Assembly: GCA_009760855.2 (NCBI GenBank)
Contig: WPIO01000011.1
Coordinates: forward strand, 107,501 to 171,500
Reading direction: 5' to 3'
DNA length: 64,000 nucleotides
Origin: Cristatella mucedo
Lineage: Eukaryota; Bryozoa; Phylactolaemata; Cristatellidae
Part shown: in pieces, positions 46,040-57,466 of the stretch
Numbering within the stretch: position 1 is the stretch's first letter
How the letters are laid out: each line of letters begins with the position of its first letter
The notes under the pieces: generated by a model
The model's database searches: none
Told to the model about the DNA's origin: nothing
Seen by the model: the letters and a program-made list of their open reading frames with translations, nothing else
Translations under genes and position numbers: made by a program

Positions 46040-46392
46040 TTCTGTCCGTCAAGTTCTGCTGGTCAAGCCTGGAACAAACTTCCGACTTGATCAACGACAT
46101 CCTCTGACTCGAAAAAAATTAAAAAGAAATTCAAAAGCATATATTTATGAAAGCATTTAGTAGGTTGCTTTGATTCATCCTTCACACACTTTTGCATGTT
46201 GACACTGAGCATGCTGCCGTAGCCGTACTTGCTTGCTGACCCGGTGAATGTTACCCTAACCACTTTACTCTTGCTGTTATTAAAAATACTAGAAATAACC
46301 ATTCAATAGTTTTCTTTGCAGCAAATATAAAGTGCCTAGAAAGAGATTGAGTTCTCTGAGGGCGCTACATACAATCTATTTGTATTATTACA
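46040..46392 (+). mobile_element. LINE A 3' end
   Basis: It covers the C-terminus, the 3' UTR and a hairpin at 46331-46366, where AGTGCC pairs with GGCGCT through one G-U wobble. It follows the older copy head to tail. Confidence 0.85.
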
Positions 46393-46985
46393 AGTCATAC
46401 ATCATATTCAGGGTTCCCACAATTCACGTTCTAGCGGCTTTCCCATATGAAGTTCTTCCTAATCGCACTATGATTTGTACAGCTCGTGGTTCAGACTAAA
46501 GAAATTGAGCTCTGCCTCTAGCTACTGACCGACTTAAGTAGTTGAGCTTTGAATCTAGCTAATTTCAAATTATTCGGAGACTGTGCGTTCCGTAGGCGTT
46601 CTAGGTAAACCTGGATGTCACTCTTATCCAACATGAAAACGTATCTTTAGTCGATAGAACTACGAAGAAGCTAAAAAACACCAGTTGCTCAAGGCTTTTG
46701 GCTCAGTACTATAAATCGTTGGTTGTGCTCTTGTGCATGCAGACGCTTTGCATTTAAATACTAACCAATGAACATACTTCTTTGCATTTAATGGATTAAA
46801 AAGGCGTACATTAGCAATGCAGTTGCCTTTTTTATCGGTTGGATGAATGAATGAATTAGTATTATGTAATAATATAATGTAATATAATTGTTATATACTT
46901 ATCTAATGTATGATTATGTAATATTATAACTAATAATTAAGGAATGTATTCAGTAGTATTTATTTTCGGTGTTAAGTATACTTTA
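46393..46985. other. unassigned, with traces of LINE A
   Basis: A stretch near 46.56-46.76 kb (TTCGGAGACTGTGCGTTCCG) recalls the LINE A FGDRAF block but is too decayed for a firm call. Confidence 0.35.
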
Positions 46986-47091
46986 TGTATGTATATATAT
47001 ATATATATATATATATGTATTTGCTTATATATATATTTGCTTACATATACACACACACTTACATATATATATATATATGTATATATATATG
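46986..47091. repeat. (AT)n / (AC)n microsatellite
   Basis: Runs of TA and CA dinucleotides with short interruptions. Confidence 0.95.
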
Positions 47092-47156
47092 CAAATATAC
47101 AAGCATGTTTACTTGTGTTGGTAGACAGCCATAATTTATTAAAGTCAGCCCCCACA

Positions 47157-47300
47157 GTACATTATCGTGAGATGAAGTCTGTTGGCTACCGAATGCATAC
47201 CGAAAGCCGCTTAAGCTGTAAGTACATTAAACAAAACTCTCATGCCTAACACCCACGTAGTCTTTATTGCTTTGCAGAGATACAGACAAAGATATATTGC
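47157..47300 (+). mobile_element. LINE B tail
   Basis: TGAAGTCTGTTGGCTACCGA, the CTCTCATGCCTAACACCCAC block and GAGATACAGACAAAGATATA are the LINE B 3' end in order. Confidence 0.85.
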
Positions 47301-48680
47301 AATTAAATTATCCGTTCGGTGCTGACCTCAGTAGACAGGTAACCATTCCCCCAAAGGGATTCTGGTATGCATGAGGTAAGCAGAAAGCAAACCAAGGACC
47401 CATGAATTAATCATTCCGTAAACTATGGCAGAATAGATGGATGCGCTCGAGTGAACACGATGGAAAAAAGCCTCCCGGACCACCATATAAGTTATTTCTA
47501 TGTGAAAGTTGCAGGCTTAGGTGAGATGAACTCCCACGGAAGCCAGTAAATCTGCTGAATGCACAAGGCGAGCTTTAAAGTGTCTAAAGTGGCTTCAGAT
47601 TGCTCTGTGATAGGGCGAAATTTAACAGGTTTAACTTATCCTGCCGATACAGAAGCATTCGAACTTATCTAGGGCACGGAAGGGAGAGGGATTGCATGAC
47701 AAGCAAGAGTAGCAGTTTAGGCAACGTGCAAGGGGTCGATTGTGTAATTTCCCTAGGTCTTGTGCAACTTATCTGTGCGAGTATCAATTATGTAAGTATG
47801 TTTGAAATGTATATAGACAGGACCTACAATAAAGACAGGATTTTACAATTTCCTAACCTTCAGGCTTAGTCAATAGCAAGTCCCATCGCATTAGAACCTC
47901 AATGCTGCTGTGCTCATACGACGAAACGAGACAGTACCTAAGATTGAATAATGATTTAGGATGATTACCGGGAGCACAACAATGCCAATATGGCAAGCAG
48001 CCTTAGAGATCAGCAGAATGTGAGTATGTCTGTCGAGATGAGTTGCATGTTGCATGTTGCACGCTAAACTTATTATGGATTACAACACCCTAAGATAAAA
48101 TCGATTGGATAGATCTGTCAGCTAATCCCATCTACCGCCTGAAACGACGGCTTTCCGAATCCCATGACTTAACGCCATTTAGGACTTGCCCTAATTTCGC
48201 ACCTGCCTGCACCTGGCCAGGAAGCGCCCGTGTTGCAGCTTTGAACAGCTGCTCGTGTGCGTGAGAATAACTTGAAGAATGATTGACAGCAATGCTTGCC
48301 GGCTACCGAAAGAAACTGGAGTACAATGCCTGGAACTGGTTGGAGGCTTTAAAGAATGTGTGCTGAAACGAATAGCATACTCCTCATCATCTTCACGTTG
48401 AGATAAGCATTTAAGCTCTCCAACAGAGTCAGTGGCAAAGAAAGAAGAAGTATTGAATTATTCTAGGAAGTTCTGCTGCTCTCTTTCCATAATTGTCTTG
48501 AGCATATGACAGACTGACATCTTGACGGCTCCACCCACGAGAACTCATCGAAGCTCATGATTCGCGCTTGACTCGGTTTTTGGGGCTTATCAATGCACCA
48601 GCCAGAGGTTGCCTAGCTAACAGGGGCTTTGTCACTGGGCTCCTAGAGGATTCTATGCAGCGGCTCTCTGTGCAGCCTGG
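47301..48680. other. unassigned DNA
   Basis: No repeat family was recognised. A short minus-strand frame near 48.2 kb looks protein-like but lacks clear borders, so no exon is called. Confidence 0.35.
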
Positions 48681-48876
48681 GCGTCACCTGTTAAGCTGAG
48701 GTCACTGAGGCTAGGAGTCACCTGTTAAGCTGAGGTCACCGAGGCTAGGCGTCACCTGTTAAGCTGAGGTCACTGAGGCTAGGAGTCACCTGTTAAGCTG
48801 AGGTCACTGAGGCTAGGAGTCACCTGTTAAGCTGAGGTCACTGAGGCTAGGAGTCACCTGTTAAGCTGAGGTCACC
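48681..48876. repeat. 34-bp minisatellite, 5.8 units
   Basis: Unit GAGTCACCTGTTAAGCTGAG + GTCACTGAGGCTAG is repeated from 48681, 48715, 48749, 48783, 48817 and 48851 (partial). Only two sites vary (G/C at the second base, T/C in GGTCACT). Confidence 0.98.
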
Positions 48877-48958
48877 GTAAACGAGCCAGCACTGGAGTAT
48901 GGAAAGCTAATGCTAGGGGAATTGGTAGTGCTGGTTCATTTTTGTGGAAAGTGTCAAC

Positions 48959-49113
48959 TTCACACACGCACGCACACACGTACGCACACACGTACGCACA
49001 CACATGCACACACATGCACACACACACACACACACGCACGCATACACACACACACCTACCTACCTTTATACATATATATGCATATATATATATATATTTG
49101 TATATATATAATA
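48959..49113. repeat. (CA)n/(CG-containing)/(TA)n microsatellite
   Basis: CACACG and CACA repeats are followed by TACC repeats and (TA)n. Open frames of Thr-His type are artefacts. Confidence 0.95.
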
Positions 49114-49318
49114 TAATTGTTCACAAAGTAGATCTGCCCTAACCTCCACTGGGATGATGGTAGCAGAGATAGCGGATTGGTGGGGAATCACGTACAGCCT
49201 CTATGCATCCAAGAAGCAGGAATTTGATGATGTTATTATGGTTTTAGCTCATTGTCTTTTCTATTGATTGAGGAATCTAAAACTCAATTATAAAACCTAA
49301 TTTCTTTGAAAGATTCTC

Positions 49319-49483
49319 CTAGATGCTGGTTGGTGGCTGCTCTGCCGGTTCTTGTTGTAAACTCTGTGCGACAGGTTGTGGGTAAATTTGCGAACTAAGA
49401 TGCACCGATGTAGTAGAGGTTTGATTAGATAAAGGTGACAGCGGCCTATTCGTGGGAGTATGTTGACACCGTGCGACTTGTGG
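49319..49483 (-). CDS. membrane-protein gene, exon 7 (last), cytoplasmic tail
   Basis: After acceptor GGTATTTCTGACCAG the minus strand reads PQVARCQHTPTNRPLSPLSN, then a Gln/Pro/Ser-rich run ending PAEQPPTSI and a TAG, 54 codons in phase 0. It follows the transmembrane exon in phase and would be its cytoplasmic tail (residues 312-365 of the assembled product). No AATAAA was found in the next 200 bp. Low complexity makes the exon weaker when viewed alone; the phase chain is the main support. Confidence 0.5.
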   Translation of the reverse strand, partial: PQVARCQHTPTNRPLSPLSNQTSTTSVHLSSQIYPQPVAQSLQQEPAEQPPTSI

Positions 49484-49908
49484 CTGGTCAGAAATACCAG
49501 AATGTGGCTGATTTTTCAATTACCACAAACTGGATCGAGTTTTATCAAGTCGCACCTCTATTTGTGATGTTTGGTGAGAGAAGTTTTGGATTTGGTGGGG
49601 ATACCTAACAAAGCTTAGATGTCGACATGCAGAAATAGTGTACAAAGCTCCACAGTGATTTGTCTAGGTGATAAGACTGGTTGCTATCCAAAGATGCAGA
49701 TGGTGCCTACTAAAGCGTGTTGTTTTGGGCAGCAAGTTGGCTGGGAGGCTTAGACTGGGGAACCAAACTAGGTCTTCTTAGCAAACAGTTTTTGTGCGTT
49801 GTGGCACTAACTCAGTGGTCACAATAAGGAAGCACCCCATCAATGATTGGGCAGCGGCTGGCACTGTTGGATGATTAGGATAAGTCTTAGAAAGATTGCT
49901 TCGCATAC

Positions 49909-50109
49909 TTTTTGAGATCCAATATTTTGCTTATTTTGAGGCCTCTGATAATAATAGGACTTTAAGTGGACAAGATGCAGCGAAGTAGAACCGTTTGGCA
50001 CGTCTGACAGCCAGACCGGTATGCTGGTAATTATTGTGAGCAAGAAACAAGGAAAGCTGCCAATACAGCAAAGTGCAATTGCATGATACCAGAGGTCAGC
50101 CATAGCATT
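49909..50109 (-). CDS. membrane-protein gene, exon 6, transmembrane segment
   Basis: A 201-bp exon, phase 0-0, with acceptor TTTCGAATTTGAG and donor AAA|GTATGC. It reads NAMADLWYHAIALCCIGSFP followed by CFLLTIITSIPVWL, giving a hydrophobic helix of about 25 residues (254-278). Then come SDVPNGSTSLHLVHLKSYYY and a basic/polar QRPQNKQNIGSQK. Positive charge on the C-terminal side suggests type I topology. The acceptor has only a modest pyrimidine tract. I recognise no family. Confidence 0.55.
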
Positions 50110-50421
50110 CTCAAATTCGAAACTTCTGTACGTTTATCTGCTGTAACTTTCCATGTGGACAGATGTGCTGGTAAATCTCACAGTGGCGATTTAGCATTCT
50201 CCAAACTCAGATTGCAAAGTATTGGTAGCTTTTCCAAGCTCGAAAACCAAATGACTTAACGTGTTGTAAATATTTCTAAGCACTGTATAGCCAGCACAGC
50301 ATGACTCATAAGCAAAGAGGCGATTGCATTTATACAGCTAGTCGCTTAACTTGAGTCTGCGACTGCTTGCATCGGGTATGGATTTAATAACAAGTGAGAA
50401 GTGCCCAACAGATAGGCTTAC
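50110..50421 (-). other. intron 5 of the membrane-protein gene
   Basis: It begins GTAAGC and ends GAG-type AG on the minus strand. It is 312 bp with no repeats. Confidence 0.45.
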
Positions 50422-50524
50422 TTGGTAATTTACTGAAGTTACAGTGGAATCCTCAACGTCCAACCAGTATTGCGCTCTCACAGTTTGATAGCTGCTCATC
50501 AAATGTAGTTGAAAAATAACTTGG
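50422..50524 (-). CDS. membrane-protein gene, exon 5
   Basis: 103 bp, phase 2-0, with strong donor CAA|GTAAGC and a pyrimidine-rich stretch (CTTTCTCCACCCACCTCTAC) before the acceptor GATGAG. It reads QVIFQLHLMSSYQTVRAQYW then LDVEDSTVTSVNYQ, an alternating hydrophobic pattern typical of beta strands. It lies directly outside the predicted membrane helix (residues 211-244). Confidence 0.55.
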
Positions 50525-51535
50525 CTCATCAAGCACAGTAGAGGTGGGTGGAGAAAGATCCAACGCTTAGTTGGCTTTCTCAGTATGCCCTAATTTGACG
50601 GTCTTCTTTCGGCCCGTTATTCGCATATTTTGTGGTAACCTCATCAAACGACTTACCATAATGAAACCATGTCAGACAAAAACTGGGCAAGGAATACAAT
50701 ATCAGTTCGTCGAAACAATTGGCGTCGAATTTTAAGTTACTGATGTACTTTCAGAGGTCTGGTTGACAGTGTATAAATACCACTGAGCTATTGTGGCATT
50801 GTTAATATCAATAGGTGATTTAGGGTCTGTGTGGACGACTGATGGCACCTGTGTCTTGCCTGCACGGATACACACATAATCGAATGGATCTAATATTTGT
50901 GTGTGCGTGTGTGTTGCGTGTGTTATCTTCGCTTACAGTCACTGCATCCATATCTCACAATTAGCTAGAAACAATGGAGCAGTCGGCGGGGCATCCAGCA
51001 AGGCACCAACGCAGGCTAACTAGGAATCGGCAGTATCCTCATCCAGTGACTAAGCATAGCTGTATATGGGGTGGTAAAGAGAAGTTACCTAACATGCAGT
51101 TTGGGTTGTAAGGCCTATGATGGAACCTAGAGAATTGACCAGGCTGAACATTTTCGTCATGTATGTAAGAGCTGACTTGAAAATGTGACCGGTACGAATT
51201 CATTATTCAATGGAAAATTTTGGATGAAGGAGGTAAGCCAGAAACTGAAAAATGTGAATTGAGGGGATCTGAGACTAGAAAGCCGTGTCTAGAAAGTCGT
51301 CTGTCGCTCACCACATCCAGAAATTTGAAAACCTTTTCACTAACCTGCAAAAACTCATTAGTGGAAGCTTCCGACAATCTTTAAATTTGAAATTATTGCT
51401 GCTATAATAGACAAATAAATTGATTCAATATCATTTGAAAATTTAGATAAAATGCTAACTTCCTCTATGCCAAATTTTGGACAAATTGATGGTAATTTGT
51501 CAGTAAAACCAAGCCAGTGATATAATACAATTTAG
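50525..51535. other. part of intron 4, unassigned
   Basis: A short (GT)n-like run lies near 50.9 kb. Nothing else was recognised. Confidence 0.35.
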
Positions 51536-51650
51536 CTTTGTCGGTTACTCCACAAAGCAGGAAAGAGTTGGTCAGTGTTACGCACTGAAGTGTATAAGAA
51601 GCCTTGAAGCCTAAGTAGTATCTGACATGAGCCGATCACAGCCGAGGCAG
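51536..51650 (-). mobile_element. LINE B tail relic
   Basis: GGTTACTCCACAAAGCAGGA and AGTGTTACGCACTGAAGTGT match the LINE B 3' UTR. Confidence 0.6.
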
Positions 51651-52274
51651 CAATCTGATTCCAAATAATGTTAGTTATTTTTCATATTCATATATTTTGA
51701 CCACCTAACTCAAAATTTAATGTGACTACTTTTATACCCGCCCCATACTTGCTGTTAAGTCTAGGCCCAGGTAAATAATTTGGACGAGCATGAGTTTTCA
51801 TTTTATTTCCAGAAAAATTACACAGCCTCATTAATGTCCCCCGGTTATTTAAACTTGCCGACATTGCTTTCATCAGAGATAAATGTGGCCAAACATCCTA
51901 GTATTACCAAACATTAGTATTTCTTCGGCATAGGCTCTAGCCTTATTCATGGATTTACTGACTCTTCTTTGGAATTACAAAGGAATAAAGATGGCGTAGA
52001 AAGTGGCGTTCAACTCCCAAAAGCTGGAGCTGAAAATCTCCAATAGATTTTCTTATTTAGAAGTGGGTTTTCTGTAGGAGAATTTATGAGCTACCCGATG
52101 CACTCCCTAATGTGGTTGAGCTCCGATTTTCATGTCGCTCCTCACAACTCCCGCTCTTCCGTGCAACCAACTTTACAGAGACCCTGGTCTGTACTACTTC
52201 TTGCTTGCTGTTGTTGAGTTGTTGCCGTTTTAGGATTTTTCTTGCACGGTAAAGTATTTCTGGGTTTGCCAGTA
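51651..52274. other. part of intron 4, unassigned
   Basis: No feature was recognised. Confidence 0.35.
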
Positions 52275-53255
52275 TTGACTTCTATTGATTTGCCTTTGTA
52301 TAGCACGATGATAAGACTAACTTACTAGTTTATGGGCAAACCCAGTGTGATTCAGAGATTGGAAAGGCTGATCCTCAAAATTGGCTCTGCCAGCATCTCT
52401 CCAGTTGAATCAGCTCGAAATCTAGCTGTGATATTCCAAAGCGACCTCTCTTTAGACGACCATAGCAGCTTCACGGTCAAATCCGCCTATTTTAAGCTTC
52501 ATAACATTGCTAAAATTCGGTCTTGTTTAGATAAGGATACCACGTTCAAGTTGGTCCATGCATTCGTGATATCCCGTCTCGACTTCTGCAACGCACTGCT
52601 TACTGGCCTACCAGCTGGTGCAAAACTCTGCAGCTAGGCTTGTCTGTCGTGATCGTCGCAGTTGCCACGTTACTCCACTTCTCGCCGACCTGCACCTGCT
52701 ACCAGTCAACCAACGGATTGACTTCAAGGTTTTGTCGCTCACTTTTAGGTCACTTCATTCTTTTGCTCCAACCTATCTCTCAGATCTACTCCCCCATCAT
52801 GCCGAGCATCGTACCACCCGCTTTTCGGAATCTAACAGTCTAGAAATACCCCGTACAAACCTTAAGTCCTTTGGAGACCGTGCATTTAGTTCGTATGCTT
52901 CCAAAGCCTGGAACTTTCTCCCGACCTGCGTCAGAATATCCCCGGACCTGACCACATTTAAAAGGAACCTAAAAACACACCTATTTAGGACAGCATTTAG
53001 TGGGTCCCTTTGATTCGTCGTTGATGTGCTTATGGGTGCTGACACTGTGCATCCTGCCACTAATCACATTTGCATGCTGACCCTGTGCATGTCACCCCTA
53101 ACCATATTATTCATTTGCTTTATTTTTCAAGCATGATTTTACTTAAAATTCAATTGCATTTCACTTTGCAGCAAATGTAAAGCGCCTAGAAAGAGATTAA
53201 GTTCTCTGAGGGCGCTTTATTAAGTGTGTTATTATCATTATTATTATTATGATCT
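52275..53255 (+). mobile_element. LINE A 3' half, recent
   Basis: Two overlapping open frames (52332-52637 and 52618-53013) encode the reverse transcriptase C-terminal region. One shift at GLPAGAKLCS removed the CAIRRLQLV part. Then come the 3' UTR, a perfect hairpin at 53181-53216 and (ATT)n. It is antisense inside the host gene's intron 4. Confidence 0.93.
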
Positions 53256-53453
53256 TAAAATGAAATTACTATTTTTTAGCTTTCCAAGTTCTGCTTCAAT
53301 GTCTAATTTTCTTGCGGACTTATAATGGTCTTACAGTGTCTCATCCACCAGTGAGTATACATATATGTCGATAAAGGCATTACTCTTGAGGCACATGAGG
53401 AGAGAGATTCCTCGTGACGTGGAGAGCGATTCCTCGCCCTATTGCAGACATAC

Positions 53454-53564
53454 AACAAGTACTCTGCTGTGACTTTAGTGAAGAGTGTGCCATTACTGAA
53501 ATTGTCTACTGTAATTTCGTGATTACCCACAAATATCGTGCTACAATAACGTGATACCCATTCA
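53454..53564 (-). CDS. membrane-protein gene, exon 4
   Basis: 111 bp, phase 2-2, with a very good acceptor (TGTCCTCTTATCTCATGCAG) and donor TTGTT|GTATGT. It reads EWVSRYCSTIFVGNHEITVD then NFSNGTLFTKVTAEYL, with two sequons (NFS, NGT). Splicing to exon 5 makes codon TT|C (Phe). The frame remains open upstream and downstream on the minus strand, so borders rest on the splice signals and on phase. It is predicted extracellular (residues 174-209). Confidence 0.6.
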
Positions 53565-53639
53565 CTGCATGAGATAAGAGGACAAGTCGAGGGTGTGGCT
53601 GGGGCCAAGCCACTGAACCAAGGCTGGATCAGCTGTTGT

Positions 53640-53880
53640 GCCTATTATTTGTAACGGTAGAAATCCAATAAGGCCAAGAAGGGATTACGAGGGAACGTTT
53701 TCTTTATCTCAATAAAGGCAAGAATGGATTTCGGTATGCATGCAGTAGTAGAAAGGGTTCATCTCATTCACACAAAGAAAGTTATTAGCATAGCTAAATC
53801 AGGAGAACACTGAAAGTAGCAATTTGTTCTAAAGTAGCAGCTCGAGGCAAATGAAAGTGACAATCCCCAGAATGTCGCTG
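53640..53880 (-). mobile_element. LINE B relic
   Basis: GLSLSFASSCYFRTNCYFQC and SPDLAMLITFFV correspond to LINE B GTSFSAVLSCYFYATHYLNC and SPNSAMLPTFSL. Confidence 0.65.
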
Positions 53881-54479
53881 ATGAAGCAGTGTGACTGCTG
53901 CCATGTGCCCAGGATGCACTGAATGCCACGCGTGCCACAAAAAACTCGGACAGTCGCTCTGTGACTTGAGATGCTATCTGCATGGACCACATGAGGAAGG
54001 AGGCTCCCGATGGCCAATGCAATACAGTGCTCTTACCTTAGGCACCAGCCAGCTGCTTACTGTGAAGCCGTGAGCAGACATCCGGCTGCCGAGAGCGGAA
54101 TCTTTGACATCCCAAGCCGCATAGCTTTATGGCCCATCGTTAACTGTTCTTTAGCCGCTTGACTGGGGCTCTTCTGGAATGCCTAAGATTGTCATGCCAG
54201 CGCGGGCCATGCTCTCCTCTCACAGATGGATGGCCTAGCAAGTTAGGCGTAGCTGGCTATAATGGCTCTGGTGCAACAAATGTAGACATTGCTATGCTGA
54301 TCGATAAGAAAGGTGCCGCCCATAGGATCTTAACCTAGGCCAAAATAAAATAATAATCGTACATCCTCCGAGGAGCCGAGCTATTCATGGCCACGGTTTC
54401 AAAGAAGAGAAGGAGTATTATTGTGCTCGAAAGCCTTGACTGCTGGTCAACAAGTTTGCATTTTTATGCCTCTGAATGA
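53881..54479. other. unassigned DNA in intron 3
   Basis: It is somewhat GC-richer than its neighbours. No family was recognised. Confidence 0.35.
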
Positions 54480-54960
54480 AACGGCCAGTTCTAACCCTGA
54501 CCCAAAAGGCCCGCCGTGGGTTGGCTCCTTCGTACCTAGCTGAACAGCTGCAACCAGTTTCAGGCTCTTCGCGCCCCAGGTCCTGTGTGGACGCCCATTT
54601 AGCTGTGTTCCATTCCTCCCCTTAGAGAACCCGTTGGCAACAGAAGCTTTAGCTCTGCAGGTCTCAGACTGTGAAACTCATTTACGCAGCCCTTACGCAA
54701 CGACAACTTCTCTCCTGCTGCCGACTGTGGGTCATATTTTTCAGGAGTCTTGAGCTGCTACTTCTATGCTACTCACTCCCTCAACTGCCCTGCCGACTCT
54801 GCTAGGCTTCCCACTTTCTCTTTTTTTTGGGTGAGAAGTCAGTTGGCTACCGAGTGCTTACCAAGAGCCGCTTAGGCTGTGACGGCACTCTAAAAAACTC
54901 TCCTGCCTAACAGCCACATATCCTGATTAGCTTTTTGGAGTTAGAGACGGAGAAAAAAAC
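54480..54960 (+). mobile_element. LINE B 3' end
   Basis: It has decayed thumb sequence (GGTTGGCTCCTTCGTACCTA), the GGTCTCAGACTGTGAAACTC block, CTCTCCTGCCTAACAGCCAC and the GAGTTAGAGACGGAGAAA tail. Frameshifts are frequent. Confidence 0.85.
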
Positions 54961-55559
54961 AAAAGAAACACACATCTGAAATGAAGTAATTCCTCTTTAG
55001 AAGCTTTGGTCCAGGTACACCCCACAGCTCAGGTAGGGGTGGACACCTCAAATACTTAGACCAGCATGCATGAATCAGCCGACTCCTAAAACTAGTAGGT
55101 TATAAATACCAGGGTACTAAATTATTGAAGTTAATAATATTAAATTTTTACAGCTCCCAAAAGGCTTAGAATTTCTTAGGAAATTCACCAATGCTGTGAA
55201 TGAAAAACGAGAAAGTTGGTTGTGACATGAAGCCCGTCCATATGCATAATATGGTTAGTGTTAATAGGTACAGTGTCATCACGTAGAGGAGCACACCAAA
55301 AAACCACAATGTTACGTTAATGCCGCCAGGCGCAGAGAGCAGCGTAGTAATCTAGTACTTTTGGAATATTAAATAAATTTGCACGCAGAAGTCGGATAAA
55401 TTTGGTGGCTCACAAAGTATGAAAGCAGATCTTTAATAATATGTTTGCTGCAGTGGTCGTCTCTTAGGCTTTGTAGGTTGTGCTACTCATTCAGTGTTGA
55501 CTAGTAAGCAAAATGTTTTGAAGCCTTCGGTGATTAATACGTACTAAGGATTTTTCAGT
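54961..55559. other. unassigned, with a LINE A trace
   Basis: ATGGTTAGTGTTAATAGGTA and CAGTGTCATCACGTAGAGGA near 55.25 kb resemble the LINE A 3' UTR (minus), too little for a firm call. Confidence 0.3.
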
Positions 55560-55890
55560 ATTCCTGGAGGTTCAGCAGCTCATATCCTCTGCCCCGGTTG
55601 ATCAACGGATACAGAGCCTACTACATACTCTGACCTCCAACGCCCAACATAGTTCCACCACTTTCTACGTAGTCGAACCGCTGAACTTGTTTAACCTCAT
55701 TGTGCCCTCGCATCCTCTGTTAAGAATAAATTAGCTGTACCAATTTTACTACGACATAAGATTGGCAACATACGATTTTGGTCTCACTTCGTAAAATTCT
55801 CAAGCAGATTCAGCATCCCAACTGCTGCCGACTATGGTGAATCCTCTTCCAACTATGGTGAGGTCATACTTAAATGATATTCACTTCCTA
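55560..55890 (+). mobile_element. LINE B-like reverse transcriptase C-terminal relic
   Basis: The words GTTCAGCAGCTCATATCCTC and CAACTGCTGCCGACTATGGT correspond to the LINE B C-terminus. A LINE A copy follows. Confidence 0.5.
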
Positions 55891-56004
55891 AAAATACTTT
55901 CTTAATAAGCAAAACCTTTCACTTTGTCTTCGTTGGGTGTGACAAAGTTTGATGACTAAACCGGATGTCCACTGAAAGCAACTTTCATTTTGCCATAGAA
56001 AACT

Positions 56005-56408
56005 CACTCCCCGTACAAACCTCAAATTCTTTGGAGACCGTGCATTTAGTTCGTATGCTCCCAAAGGCTGGAACTCCCTCCCGACCTGCGTCAGAAAATT
56101 TCCCGACCTGAAAGCATTTACAAAGAACTTAAAAACACACCTATTTGGGACAGCATTTAGTGGGTCCCTGTGATTTGTCCTCCATGTGCTTATGCGTGCT
56201 GACACTCTGCTTGCTGCCACTAACCACATTTGCATGCGGACCATATGCATGTCACCCCTTACCATGCCATTCATTTTTTGTTCTGTTTATAAAGCATTTG
56301 ATTACACACCATTCAATTGCATTTCCATTTGGAGCTAACGTAAAGCACCTAGAGAGAGATTAAGTTCTCTGAGGGTGCTCTATCAAGTGCACTATTATTA
56401 TTGATATT
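56005..56408 (+). mobile_element. LINE A 3' end
   Basis: LKFFGDRAFSSYAPKGWNSL-type C-terminus, 3' UTR, hairpin (AAGCACCTAGAGAGAGATTA) and a short ATT tail. Confidence 0.9.
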
Positions 56409-57023
56409 ACAAGTGCTTAACACACTTGGTTCAGGCTTTGTGGAAGAACGCATGACGTTTTGACATAAAGTTATTTTTCTGGAGCATGATTTGCAGCAGG
56501 TCACCACTGTGTGCTGCTTCTAAGGTTAGATTAGAATCGAACGTGATCAACAATCTTTCGAAAGGTAATGCTTCAAGAGAACGAGAGGCCACACCAATGG
56601 CTGCAAATAGCTCATTTTGAATTGGAATGCGAAGTCATGCTCTAGTGATTAATCTGCTAGCATTTTTCACTATAGTGATACACCTTAGTGGACATGACCA
56701 TAGCTAGCGATAGCAGAACGACTGAAGCGTTCGTTATAGAATTGTTATGGTAATTTGTTCAGTTTGAACCGATATGACCGATCGGCACCATGAAAAGTAC
56801 TTGTTTTAAATCCAATACTAGCCAACTTCAATGAAGGGTCGAGTTTTTAAATCAATTGTGGCCAGTGTATACTGCAAATATGCTGTAAGTAGTAGCACAG
56901 CCATAGCATCGAGCATACATGATTGCCACTGTCACATTTATCTGACACCGTACGTCACAACATCTAGTGCCGTCAACGAATCAGCTCTGCCACTGAAGTG
57001 ATCTCTTGCTCAAAGTGAGATTC
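56409..57023. other. unassigned DNA in intron 3
   Basis: No feature was recognised. Confidence 0.35.
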
Positions 57024-57310
57024 TGCCATTGATACCTAAATCCAGACAAGTTAAAGCCTCCGCCGTGTTTATTGCACCGGATCTACTTCCGCGTCAATAT
57101 GATATTGTGGCACGAACACAGCAAAGTATTGAAGGTCATCCTACTTCATCGCCTCCATTAGCCAAGCGTGGTCACTGTGACAACCCTTCGGAAGCTCTCA
57201 TATCTTTGGCACTCAAAATAATTCAAGTTTCCTGGTCGATCCTTTCATTTCTACGTATACAATCTACTTTTTGCGACCAAATTCGAGGTTCCTACTGGCT
57301 TCACGGCTGG
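57024..57310 (+). CDS. plus-strand candidate exon, weak
   Basis: An open frame bounded by CTTGCTCAAAG (acceptor-like) and GGCTG|GTAATT (donor-like), phase 2-2, reads KSRQVKASAVFIAPDLLPRQ then YDIVARTQQSIEGHPTSSPP and on. It has a protein-like mix and is not LINE-related. It lies antisense in an intron of the minus-strand gene, with no partner exon found. It could be chance. Confidence 0.25.
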
Positions 57311-57466
57311 TAATTTCACTATCGAGTGAGCTAGTCATTTATGTATACCCAGCCATACATTTTGAGCAAATATCGAATTGACACCAGCCGTTACGATTTC
57401 AGACGTACGAGTAGACAGAGTACAAATTTGTTGTAAAGAAGGTTTATTTGTTCGCAGGTTACTTAC

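Noticed and set aside
47600-47869. Plus-strand 89-codon frame as a gene
   Set aside because: No splice context or family match, and the residue order looks random.
48681-48876. CRISPR-like array
   Set aside because: Units are directly tandem at 34 bp with no spacers, in a eukaryotic sequence; it is a minisatellite.
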